DNA of 64,000 bases, from assembly GCA_041737835.1 (NCBI GenBank), contig JBGSQY010000021.1, one strand, 5' to 3'. The position numbers and the translations under genes were made by a program. The notes under the pieces were generated by a model that saw only the letters and a program-made list of their open reading frames with translations, made no database searches and had not been told where the DNA came from. The stretch is from Bythopirellula sp041737835 (GTDB lineage Bacteria > Planctomycetota > Planctomycetia > Pirellulales > Lacipirellulaceae). Below, one piece after another: positions 8,730 to 17,500 of this stretch. Numbering within the stretch: position 1 is the stretch's first letter; each line of letters begins with the position of its first letter.

Positions 8730-10550
8730 ATGATTCTCGAAGAAGAAATCCTTCCGTATTTCCAGTGGCTGTGGAGTGGCAGTGCCAGTTCGATCGGCGC
8801 GCTGCCACGGTTCTTGCTGATCGCCCTTGGGCTTTCGTTCCTGGGGCTCGTGCTGGGCTTCTTTGTCGCGGCCGCGCGGCACGGTTTTCTTCGAGGCGGT
8901 GATATCGTTTACCGCACGATCACCAACGGCGTACGCGAATTGCTGGAAACCTCTCCGCGCCGGGTGTGGGCGTTGGCAAGACTGGCGATGCAGGAAGCCT
9001 GGCGACGACGAGTCATTGTCGCGCTGGTGGTGTTCTTTATTATCCTCGTGTTTGCGAGTTGGTTCTTGCGGACCGATCACCAAGATCCGGCGAAACTGTA
9101 TATCAGCTTTGTGCTGACCGCGACAACTTATTTGGTGCTGGGCATTGCGTTGCTGCTGAGCGCATTCAGTTTGCCGGCAGATTTTAAGAACAAGACGATC
9201 TACACGATTGTCACTAAGCCGGTGCGAGCGGGCGAAATCGTGATGGGCCGCACATTGGGTTTCACGCTTGTGGGTACGATCTTGCTGCTCATCATGGGGG
9301 TGTGCAGCTACATCTTTGTGATTCGGTCGCTGGACCACACACACGAAGTTGAAATCGGCAGCTTAAAGAAAGTTCAAAACGCGGCGGGCGAATTTATCGG
9401 GCAGGATGGTCGAACTTCGCGTAATAACTACCACCGGCACGAAGTTGAACTCAATGCCGAGGGTGAAGGCATCGCTCTGAACAACTATGGCCACACCCAT
9501 CCGATTGTGAAGCGGGGCGACCGCTCAGTCGTTTTGGGGGCCGAAGGTATCATGCGGGCCCGCGTGCCACGCTGGGGTAAGCTGACGTTCATCGATCGCC
9601 AAGGCGTGCCCAAGCAACGTGGCATCAGCGTAGGTAGCGAATGGACTTACCGCAGCTTCGTCGACGGAAATACTCAGGCGACCGCAATTTGGACGTTCGA
9701 CGATATATCCTCGGCCTTGAATTACGACAATGGTGAAGTGTCGGGCTTGCCGATTGGCTTGATCGTTCGCGTGTTCCGCACGCACAAAGGAACGATTGGC
9801 AAGGGAATCACCGGTTCGATTCAGGTCCGCAACCCCGAGACGGGGCTGGCGAGCGAAGTGATCCCCTTCACGGCATTGGATGCGAAAATCGATGAGCGGA
9901 TCATTCCCCGCAAGCTGCGCGGGACCGACGACAAGGAATACGATCTCTACAAAAACTTTGTCAGCTCGAACGGTGAACTCGAAATCCGCGTACAGTGTTT
10001 GGAAGGGGGCCAGTACTTCGGTTTTGCCCAGCCGGATATGTACTTGCGACTCCCCGACGCGTCGCCCTTGTTGAACTGGATCAAGGTCTACGCGAGCATT
10101 TGGGTGCAGATGGTGATCGTGATCGCCATTGGCGTCACCGCGAGTACGCTGTTGAGCGGGCCCGTGGCGATGCTGTTCACGGTATCGTTCATCGTGCTTG
10201 GTTTCTTCCGGCCATTTTTTGTCGGCGTGGCGATGGGAACCGAGTATGGCGGCGGACCGGTGGAATCGTTTTACCGTTTGATCACACAAAAGAACATTAT
10301 CGTCAAGTTGGATGAAGGCTTCACCACCACGTTGATCCAAGGGGTCGACATGGTGTTCAAGTCGTTGATGTTGACGATGGCCCAGGTGCTGCCAGACTTT
10401 GCAGCGTTGAGCACCGTGGCGTTTGCGGCGTTGGGCTTCGACGTTCCGGCGGATAAGGTCTTCCAGGATTTGACGATCTGTCTGGCTTACGTGATTGGGC
10501 TGTCGATTTTAGGATACTTTTTGCTGCGTACTCGTGAGGTCGCACGATGA
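8730..10550 (+). CDS. ABC-2 type transporter permease with large soluble domain
   Basis: 606 aa. Hydrophobic helices are at about residues 28-48 and 90-108, then 125-145 and 170-195 (TLVGTILLLIMGVCSYIFVI). A polar region of about 240 residues with beta character follows, then helices near 450-475, 478-500, 540-560 and 580-600. This is an ABC-2 permease interrupted by a large extracytoplasmic insert. It pairs with the upstream ATPase and overlaps the next gene by 4 bp (ATGA). The exported substrate is not evident. Confidence 0.85.
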   Translation: MILEEEILPYFQWLWSGSASSIGALPRFLLIALGLSFLGLVLGFFVAAARHGFLRGGDIVYRTITNGVRELLETSPRRVWALARLAMQEAWRRRVIVALVVFFIILVFASWFLRTDHQDPAKLYISFVLTATTYLVLGIALLLSAFSLPADFKNKTIYTIVTKPVRAGEIVMGRTLGFTLVGTILLLIMGVCSYIFVIRSLDHTHEVEIGSLKKVQNAAGEFIGQDGRTSRNNYHRHEVELNAEGEGIALNNYGHTHPIVKRGDRSVVLGAEGIMRARVPRWGKLTFIDRQGVPKQRGISVGSEWTYRSFVDGNTQATAIWTFDDISSALNYDNGEVSGLPIGLIVRVFRTHKGTIGKGITGSIQVRNPETGLASEVIPFTALDAKIDERIIPRKLRGTDDKEYDLYKNFVSSNGELEIRVQCLEGGQYFGFAQPDMYLRLPDASPLLNWIKVYASIWVQMVIVIAIGVTASTLLSGPVAMLFTVSFIVLGFFRPFFVGVAMGTEYGGGPVESFYRLITQKNIIVKLDEGFTTTLIQGVDMVFKSLMLTMAQVLPDFAALSTVAFAALGFDVPADKVFQDLTICLAYVIGLSILGYFLLRTREVAR

Positions 10551-12250
10551 ACGAGAACTCGTCATTTCATCGCAAGATTATTTACGTCGTCTTGTTGGCG
10601 ATCTTGCTGTTTCCCATTTCCCAGCTGGGTTCGCCTTCGACGCTCGAAGACGATGGCGGCAAGCTGGCCCAATTGCGCAAAGAGTATGAGCTCGGCCAAT
10701 CGGACTTGGGCGAAATCGATCCCGCAAGCGAAACGATCCGCATGGCCACTTTGGGTTTGCGCGGCATCGCGGTGTCGATGCTGTGGAGCAAAGCCAACGA
10801 ATACAAGAAAAAAGAAGACTGGACTAACTTCCGCGCAACGCTGGAGCAACTTGCCAAGTTGCAGCCTTACTTCATTTCGTTCTGGAAGTATCAAGCGTGG
10901 AACCTGACCTACAACGTGTCGGTGGAGTTGGACGACATTCGTGATCGCTTTGCCTATGTGCTGCGTGGTATTAACTTTTTGAAGGAAGGGACCAAGTACA
11001 ACCGCGACAATCCCCATTTGCTCGCCGAGTTAGGTTGGTTCATTGGTAATAAAATCGGTCGGGCGGACGAGCACATTGAGTATCGCCGGCTATTCAAGGC
11101 AGACGACGATTTCCAAAACAGCTTCCACGACGGCAATCCCCCGCCGCAGGAACAGCGCGACAACTGGCTGGTTTCAAAGGGCGTCTACGACGAATCGATT
11201 TCGGTAGTCGACGACAAAAAGAAGAGCATAGGTCAGAAGAACCCGACGACCTTCTTTGCAGCCCCGGCAATGTCGCAGATCAACTATTCCGAAGCCATTG
11301 AAGAAGACGGCGTGTTCCAAGAGCGGGCCCGTGCCGCATGGCGGACGGCGTCGAACCTTTGGAAGGATTACGGCAACCGCGAAATGCGTTCGTCGCGGGG
11401 CACGATGATTCAGTTGGGAAATCTCACTCGTTGGGAATTGGAAGTTGCCAAGTTGCAATCGGAGTTTGACACCCTGGCGAAGGGCGTGCGGGCGGAGATC
11501 GTTGCTGAGAAGCGGGCGAAGCTTCCCAAGGACATGCTTGCCGCGATGGGTGTGCCCGAGAATTTGCGCAGTGAGCAGCAGAACATGCTCGCCAGTGACG
11601 GACAGGCACAGCTTGAGGTGACGATGGATGAGATCGCCGCTCGCGTGGCTGAAAAGAATCCAGACAAAGCGGGAGATGCCAACCGATTGGCTAACCGGAT
11701 CAAGGAGCTTAACGACCGAATCTTCTTGATCAACAACAACCGGCAAGTGGCGAACTACGAGTATTGGAAAACGCGGTGCGACTTCGAGCAAACGGCCGAC
11801 GCGCTGCGAGCCCGTGAGCTGGCGTACTTAGGTAACCAGGCGTTTAAGGAAGATGCCGACCTGTTGAAGGCCCGCGAGTTGTTTGAGGAAAGCTTCGATC
11901 TGTGGGCAAATGTCTACGAAGCATTCCCTTCGCTGAAGGACGATTCGACGACCGGTTCCGACTTGATGGAATACGTCGACGATTACAACAGGATCTTGCA
12001 GCAGTTGGATCTCGACCTGGGTGATGAAGAAGTCGACAAGAACTTTCCGCTGTGGGACGTAGTGATCGCGAGCGACGGCGAACGGAAATATATGGAGCCA
12101 ATCGCCGAGCACAACCGCCGCTTGGGCCTGAACGCCGAAGGGACAGGACCGCTGATCGAAACGCAGGAACAAACGGAAGAGCCTGCTGATGAGGCAGCCG
12201 CTCCACAGGCGGAAAGTCCAGCTGAAGAAGCGGCGCCGGCGTCACTGTAA
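10547..12250 (+). CDS. Membrane-anchored helical protein of the ABC operon (unknown function)
   Basis: 567 aa; the ATG overlaps the permease stop. One transmembrane helix near the N-terminus (KIIYVVLLAILLFPISQLG, residues 9-27) is followed by a long, charged, mostly helical region. A TPR-like segment (WTNFRATLEQLAKLQPYFISFW) occurs near residues 88-110, and a coiled-coil-prone stretch at 280-400. The tail is rich in Ala, Glu and Pro. I do not recognise the family. The 4-bp overlap and shared orientation say that it works with the exporter, perhaps as a periplasmic partner or substrate-handling factor (inference). Confidence 0.7.
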   Translation: MNENSSFHRKIIYVVLLAILLFPISQLGSPSTLEDDGGKLAQLRKEYELGQSDLGEIDPASETIRMATLGLRGIAVSMLWSKANEYKKKEDWTNFRATLEQLAKLQPYFISFWKYQAWNLTYNVSVELDDIRDRFAYVLRGINFLKEGTKYNRDNPHLLAELGWFIGNKIGRADEHIEYRRLFKADDDFQNSFHDGNPPPQEQRDNWLVSKGVYDESISVVDDKKKSIGQKNPTTFFAAPAMSQINYSEAIEEDGVFQERARAAWRTASNLWKDYGNREMRSSRGTMIQLGNLTRWELEVAKLQSEFDTLAKGVRAEIVAEKRAKLPKDMLAAMGVPENLRSEQQNMLASDGQAQLEVTMDEIAARVAEKNPDKAGDANRLANRIKELNDRIFLINNNRQVANYEYWKTRCDFEQTADALRARELAYLGNQAFKEDADLLKARELFEESFDLWANVYEAFPSLKDDSTTGSDLMEYVDDYNRILQQLDLDLGDEEVDKNFPLWDVVIASDGERKYMEPIAEHNRRLGLNAEGTGPLIETQEQTEEPADEAAAPQAESPAEEAAPASL

Positions 12251-12266
12251 TTGAAGGATAGTTCAA

Positions 12267-12290
12267 TAGCCGGAGGGCCACGACCTCCGG
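12267..12290 (+). repeat. TAGCCG-type hairpin at the 3' end of the exporter operon
   Basis: TAGCCGGAGG pairs through CCGGAGG with CCTCCGG (7-bp perfect stem, 7-base loop). It begins 17 bp after the stop of the 567-aa gene and reads in that gene's direction. No T tract follows. Confidence 0.6.
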
Positions 12291-12306
12291 GCAATGCCAG
12301 AGTTTC

Positions 12307-12330
12307 CCGGACCGCGTGGCGGGTCGGCTA
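12307..12330 (-). repeat. TAGCCG-type hairpin at the 3' end of the coiled-coil gene
   Basis: Read on minus, TAGCCG is followed by arms ACCCGC and GCGGTC around the loop CAC. It is closely related to the hairpin at 18065-18088. It lies just past the stop of the small coiled-coil gene and faces the hairpin at 12267-12290, so each of the two convergent genes has its own copy in its own orientation. Confidence 0.6.
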
Positions 12331-12347
12331 GGGGTCGCTTTCTCGGC

Positions 12348-12518
12348 TCACGATTCCTTGAGCGAGTGCAATTCGGCTTGGGCCTTGTCGAGTTCGGCTT
12401 GCAGCTTGGCGGGTTCCGTGGGATCGTCGGGCTGTTGTTTTGCGGCGACGAGCAAGACTTGTAGTTGCGAGATTTTCTTCCGCAGCACTTCGACCCGTTT
12501 TTTGGCTTTCTTATCCAT
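12348..12518 (-). CDS. Small coiled-coil protein (56 aa)
   Basis: The ATG at 12518 opens a 56-aa frame: a Lys/Arg-rich start (MDKKAKKRVEVLRKKISQLQ) and a second helix (AKLQAELDKAQAELHSLKES), separated by a QQPDDPTEP turn. The heptad pattern predicts a short helical hairpin or coiled coil. It sits between two repeat-flanked genes with normal codon use. I believe similar short proteins occur in planctomycetes, but function is unknown. The length makes chance possible; the strong amphipathic pattern argues for a real gene. Confidence 0.6.
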   Translation of the reverse strand: MDKKAKKRVEVLRKKISQLQVLLVAAKQQPDDPTEPAKLQAELDKAQAELHSLKES

Positions 12519-12548
12519 GCGCTGTGTCGCCTTGAGTTGAGGCCGTCA

Positions 12549-13073
12549 TTAGTTGAGTGGTGCTTGAATCTGGGGGAACTTGTCGTGGAAGGTGCGTAAG
12601 ATCGCCCCGATGATCACGATGGCGAGGCTAACTGTCCAGGCAATGCTCAGCCATTTGCCCATTTTCAGACGGAACTTGTCGGCGAGCGCCGTCTTGCCGG
12701 AGAGGATCGCGGCCAGGAACATCAAGAACAACCCCAGCAAAAACTTGATACCGAACAGCATGTGATACGTCGAAGGCAGGGGCGTGCCGTTGGCTTTGGC
12801 GGCGGTCATGATATTCCAGAAATTGGTCAAGCCGCTCGCAAGCAGAAACAGCGTGGCCAAACCTACCCAACGGGCCCAAACCTGCCGCTGGCCGGCGTAA
12901 GGGTCCACTCCCGCGGGGAGGAGAATCGTTTTGCTGTAAAATAATCCGCCCACCATGATGATCGCCGAGAGGATGTGCAGTACCCGCAGCACTACGTAGA
13001 GGATGTATTTGCCATCGACCGCGGGTGTAACCTGGGCGAGCATTTCCAGCGTGTTGGCGATTTCGTGCGACAT
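12549..13073 (-). CDS. Integral membrane protein, CopD-like
   Basis: 174 aa from the ATG at 13073 (MSHEIANTLEML); the frame extends upstream to 13127 without support. Four hydrophobic helices: YVVLRVLHILSAIIMVGGLFY, WVGLATLFLLASGLTNFW, MLFGIKFLLGLFLMFLAAIL and WLSIAWTVSLAIVIIGAIL. The first helix with its LHILSA and GG pattern resembles CopD/DUF2269-like membrane proteins with a helix-borne His. No partner gene indicates the role. Confidence 0.65.
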   Translation of the reverse strand: MSHEIANTLEMLAQVTPAVDGKYILYVVLRVLHILSAIIMVGGLFYSKTILLPAGVDPYAGQRQVWARWVGLATLFLLASGLTNFWNIMTAAKANGTPLPSTYHMLFGIKFLLGLFLMFLAAILSGKTALADKFRLKMGKWLSIAWTVSLAIVIIGAILRTFHDKFPQIQAPLN

Positions 13074-13188
13074 GAACGGATACTCCCTCGAATTGGCGAA
13101 TAGTCGAGTGCCGGTAAAGAGGCACATTGAATAAAACCGGCACTACGCCGATGGTAAAGGCCGCGGAGTGATTCGTCTAGGCACGGAA

Positions 13189-13270
13189 TTTACCACGAAG
13201 AACACAAAGGCCACCAAGAACATAGAGATGTGTTTAATTCTTCGTGTCCTTTGTGCCTTTGTGGTGAATC
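13189..13270. repeat. Inverted pair of CACCAC-A-AAGGCAC repeats
   Basis: Two copies of one repeat face each other: TTTACCACGAAGAACACAA onward on plus (13189-13221), and TTCACCACAAAGGCACAAAG onward on minus (right copy about 13237-13270). The right copy lies inside the end of cca and encodes its last residues. A further relative is at 4083-4115. Confidence 0.75.
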
Positions 13271-14499
13271 TCTCGTGTATTGATAAGTTTTTCCGCCAAC
13301 TCAAGAGCTTGCGATTCATTCGCAATCCGGCCGTCCAGTTGGGCATCGCGGATGGCGGTCAATAGGGCCGCGAAGTGGGGGCCGGGGCGATATCCATGGC
13401 GGACGAGATCGTCGCCGGTGAGGAGTGGCGCGGGGTTGAGTTTTTCGATTGGGAGGGCCAAGTATTCCACGCAGCGAAGGAGCCCGGGATGCTGCTCGCC
13501 GTAAACCGCCTGGGCCAAGTTGAGTAATTCATCTGCATGTTCGTTGGTGAGAATTCGTTGCACTTGCGGCCAAGGAAGCTGCTCGGCGTCGCGGACGTGA
13601 GGAAGTTGCTTGGTGAGCCAAACGGCCAGATCGATTTCTTTGTTGGAATAGCGGAAACGCCGACCGACTTTGGCAACCGGTGAGTGGGGCAGGGCAATAA
13701 ACAAGGCCGCGAGTGCCGTGGCCACATTTGTGCTATCGAGACGCTCCAAAGATTGCAGAGTATTGTTCCAGACTTCAGATTGTTTGCTCGCATCCTCGGC
13801 GAGTTCTGATAACAGCGGATTGAGGAGCCCAGACTCGTTAAGCAACTGTAAGCCGTGGCCGCGGCTTGGGTGAACCAGTAGCCGCGTGAGTTCGGCGTTG
13901 ATTCGTTCGGCGCTGACGACGTTGACTTCGTGCGCCATCACCTGAATGGCTGCGAGCGTGACGGGTTCGATCTTAAAACTATAGGTCGTGGCGAAGCGGA
14001 TCGCTCGGAGCATGCGAAGTTTGTCTTCGGTGAAGCGTGCCGTGGGATCGCCAATCGCGCGGACGATGCCTGCCTGCAGATCAGCCTGCCCGCCGACGTA
14101 GTCAATGACGCGATCTTCCACGGGGTCGAAGAACATGCCGTTGATCGTGAAGTCGCGACGCTCGGCGTCGTGTTCGGCGGTGGTGAAGACGACCGACGAG
14201 GGATGCCGGCCATCGAGATAAGCCCCGTCGCTGCGGAAGGTGGCGACTTCCACGAGTACATTATCTTTGTTCAAGATGCCGATGACGCCGAAAGCCGCGC
14301 CGATGGCGAGCGTACGGCGTTTGCCGAAGAGCTTTTGAACTTCCTCGGGGCGAGCGTTGGTGGCGACGTCGTAATCTTTGGGCTCGCGGCCCAAGAGCGA
14401 ATCACGGACGCAGCCTCCCGCCCAGAGTGCTTCAAAACCAGCGTCGCGCAGTTGGCGGACGATGTCGAGGGCGTGTTCGCGTTGGGAATTGGAGGACAT
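13234..14499 (-). CDS. cca: CCA tRNA nucleotidyltransferase / poly(A) polymerase family
   Basis: 421 aa from the ATG at 14499 (MSSNSQREHALDIV). ALWAGGCVRDSLLGREPKDY carries the GGxVRD nucleotide-binding motif and is followed by DV (DxD metal-binding pair). RRDFTINGMFFDP is the conserved second motif of class II enzymes. It adds or repairs the CCA end of tRNAs, which fits that both tRNAs in this window lack an encoded CCA. The last residues, IHHKGTKDTKN, are encoded by a dispersed repeat rather than by family sequence. A class II enzyme could instead be A-adding or a poly(A) polymerase; motifs alone do not decide. Confidence 0.9.
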   Translation of the reverse strand: MSSNSQREHALDIVRQLRDAGFEALWAGGCVRDSLLGREPKDYDVATNARPEEVQKLFGKRRTLAIGAAFGVIGILNKDNVLVEVATFRSDGAYLDGRHPSSVVFTTAEHDAERRDFTINGMFFDPVEDRVIDYVGGQADLQAGIVRAIGDPTARFTEDKLRMLRAIRFATTYSFKIEPVTLAAIQVMAHEVNVVSAERINAELTRLLVHPSRGHGLQLLNESGLLNPLLSELAEDASKQSEVWNNTLQSLERLDSTNVATALAALFIALPHSPVAKVGRRFRYSNKEIDLAVWLTKQLPHVRDAEQLPWPQVQRILTNEHADELLNLAQAVYGEQHPGLLRCVEYLALPIEKLNPAPLLTGDDLVRHGYRPGPHFAALLTAIRDAQLDGRIANESQALELAEKLINTREIHHKGTKDTKN

Positions 14500-14519
14500 G
14501 AAATTTTGAATTGTTTTAC

Positions 14520-14573
14520 CCGCAGGCGCGAGCCAGCGGTGTTGTTCGTTCAACCGTTGGCTCCCGCCTGCGG
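14520..14573. repeat. Long imperfect inverted repeat between addA and cca
   Basis: CCGCAGGCG, GAGCCA and CGGT (14520-14540) pair with ACCG, TGGCTC and CGCCTGCGG (14553-14573), making a 20-bp stem with one C-C mismatch and one wobble position; the loop is 12 bases. There is no T tract on the minus strand, so it is more likely a REP-like element than a terminator. Confidence 0.7.
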
Positions 14574-14583
14574 CTGGGATTGG

Positions 14584-17500
14584 TTAGGTATTTTGTAATA
14601 GCGATGTGATCGCGTGGTTGAGCTCGGCATCGAGTTGGGCGGTTCGTTCCGCTGTCCAAACAAAGTGATATTCCTCGCCGGGGCGTAGGAAGCAGAGGAC
14701 GCTTTCAATCGGCCGCTTGCCGAGGGCTCGTTCGCAGGCGAGGGCGTACACGTACATCTGCATTTCGTAGGACTTGGCTGCCGCGGGGACACCATCGGCG
14801 GTCACTTGGTTCGATTTGTAATCAAGGAGATGCCATTCTCCTTGCTGATCTTGATAGAGGCAATCGATGTAACCATGGAGATACCGGCCAGCTTGGGGTT
14901 CTTTGGGAAGCTGCCAGGGGAGTAGGAATTCGAGTTCACGCTGAACGCAGCGTGCTGTTGCGAGGGCTTTCGCGCGATCGCTGGCGAGAAAACGTTCAAC
15001 GAGTGCGGCCGCTACTTCTAATGTGGCGGGGTTGTTGAGTTGTGGCGGCGCGAGAAATTCGCACCATTCTTTGATCTGATCAGGCGCGTTCTGTGGAACA
15101 CGTTCCAGCAGCGAGTGTACGAGCGTCCCGAAGGCCAGCGGATCGGCTGGCTGGGTAGTTTCGGATTCCACAAGCGGTGTGAACTCAGGTTGCTCCAGCA
15201 TGAGTACTCCCGAGAGCCGTGAAAACGAGAATCGTCGTCGCGTTTGAACTTGAGGTTTGATTGGCGCAACGCCAGGAGGCACAATACCTTTCCCAGACTT
15301 GGCAAGCTCGTATGTTTTGGTAAGGAGTTTTTCGAGATCGGCGCTGCGCGTGCGGGCCGTGGGTTCGCGCGTGCTCGTGGGTTCCGATGTGATGACGCGA
15401 ATTTGAGGAGTCGCGTAACCGGCAGGGAGTTCCGCCAAACAGTCGCCGGTGCTCAAGTCATATCGTTGACCTAGAAATTTAAGCCATTCGCTCTCCGGCT
15501 TGTGGGGATCCTTAAGGCTGCTCGAAAGGATGAGATAGTCGGCCGCGCGGGTGCAGGCGACGTAGAGCAAGCGGATTTTTTCGTCCTGTTCTTGATGCTT
15601 CTCAGCGAGTTGATACAAATCCCAGCCGACGGTCGCATTTTTTTCCAGACTCGGAACCAGCGGGCCAAGCTTTTCGTCCATGATCGGCTCGCGACTGGTG
15701 GGGGGGGATTTGCGGTTGAGATCGGGCACCACAACCAGCGGGAATTCCAGGCCCTTCGCATTGTGAATCGTCATGATGCGAATGACGTCGCCGGCGGCAC
15801 TCGTGGCGGCGACCGGTTCCTTGGGAGCACGGGTGACGAACTCGGTCAGTTGCGTGACGAAGCCACTCACGTCGCCGGGGTTGAGGCGGTCGAGCGTACG
15901 AGCTTGCTCCAGCAGCTTGTGCAAGTTGGCAAGCTTCCGTTGCCCAAGAAACTCGGTGAGCAACACCGCGTCGTAACCAGTGAGTTCGATGGCGTAGTTC
16001 AAAAGTTCGGCCACAAGCAGCGAATCTTTGGCCGAGCGAAGTTTGTTGATAACGTTGCCGGCATGAATCACTTTGGCGCGTTCGTCTTCGGTGAGTTCAT
16101 CGGGGAGCGATGACGCGAACAAGGCCTTGTTGAGCGATCCGTTGTGTGTGGTCAGCCAGAACAGCGTTTCGTCTTCAAGGGCAAACAGCGGGCTGCGAAG
16201 TGCGCCGGCAAGGCTCAAGTCATCGGCAACGCTCACCACCGAGCGGAGGAGATGCAGCACGTCGTGAATTTCTTGTTGAGCATAGAAGGCGTGCCCTCCG
16301 GCCAGATAGTACTCCAAACTCTGCTCGCGGAAGGCGGCTTCGTAGACTTGCACGTCGCTCAACGAACGAAGCAGAACCGCAATATCGCCAGGATGCACTG
16401 GCCGTAAGGCTTTGGTTTCGCGGTCAACGATCAGCGGCTCGGCGGAGTCGATCAACTCGGCGAGCCGCTTAGCGATGAAACGGGCCTCGAGATAGCGTTG
16501 ACGCTGAGCTCCCTTGAGTTGTGGCGGAATCGTGTCGTCGACCGCGGTGGGGTCTTCAATGGCCCAGAGGAATTCAATCGAAGGTTGCGGCGTGAGTTGC
16601 GGCCGACTGGGGTGCAGCGGTTCGAATTTGTTTTTGAAGGAATCGCAAAATAGGGCGTTCACGAAATCGAGAATAGCGCCCTGGCTGCGAAAGTTTGTCG
16701 TGAGCGACAGACGGCTTTCCTTGGGAAGCGAATCACGGAGATTGTCGGAAACTTCCGGTTCGGCGCCGCGGAAGCGGTAAATTGATTGCTTGAAGTCGCC
16801 GACGACAAACAAGCCTTGCTCTCGCCAGCGTTCGCCGCAGAAGGCCTGCACGATGGCCACTTGTGTGGGGTCGGTGTCTTGGAATTCGTCGACGAGCAGC
16901 AAACGCGTGCTGCTGGCGAGTTGCTTTTGCACAGATACGAACTTGTCCTCAGTGAGCAATTCGTGAGCCTTGCGCATCAGGTCGTCGAATTCCATCACAT
17001 TGCGATCTTGCTTGGCCTGCTCGTAACAAGAAGCCACGTCGGCGGCGAGTTGGAGCAGGCTCAAACCAGTGCGGGCGGCTTCCTGCAAGTGTTCTTCGTT
17101 CCAAGGACGGAGCAGCGGATGGTCTTTGATGGCATCACGAATTTTCGCGCAGGCGTTTTTGAATTGCTCAAAATCTGCTTCGTCTTGCCAATTCTTCTTA
17201 CGGGCTGGACCCCCTTGCACGCGGGCAAGGTCTTTAAGTTCCAACAGCAAAGCGGCAGGTTCATTCGAGCTTGGCAGTGTGTCGAAGATCTCGAGCAACC
17301 GAGTAAACAGTGCTGGCAGTTCGGGTGAGGCAGCTTGGGCAGTGCGGCAAAGTTCACGAACGGTTACAACGTGAGGTGAATCAACAAAGGCCGTTGCCAA
17401 TTCGCGGCGGGTGTATTTCTCGAAATGCTGCTTCCAAGCCGTGATGAGTTGATCGGGGGTCGCTTGGCCCCATTGATCCTGCACTCGGGAAAGATTCTCG

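Noticed and set aside
8445..9344. 299-aa open frame on minus
   Set aside because: Antisense to the ABC ATPase and permease, rich in His/Gln/Arg as typical for shadows, no family features.
13143..13346. 67-aa frame with FTTKAQRTRR
   Set aside because: It is a translation of the dispersed AAGGCAC repeat, a known source of false gene calls.
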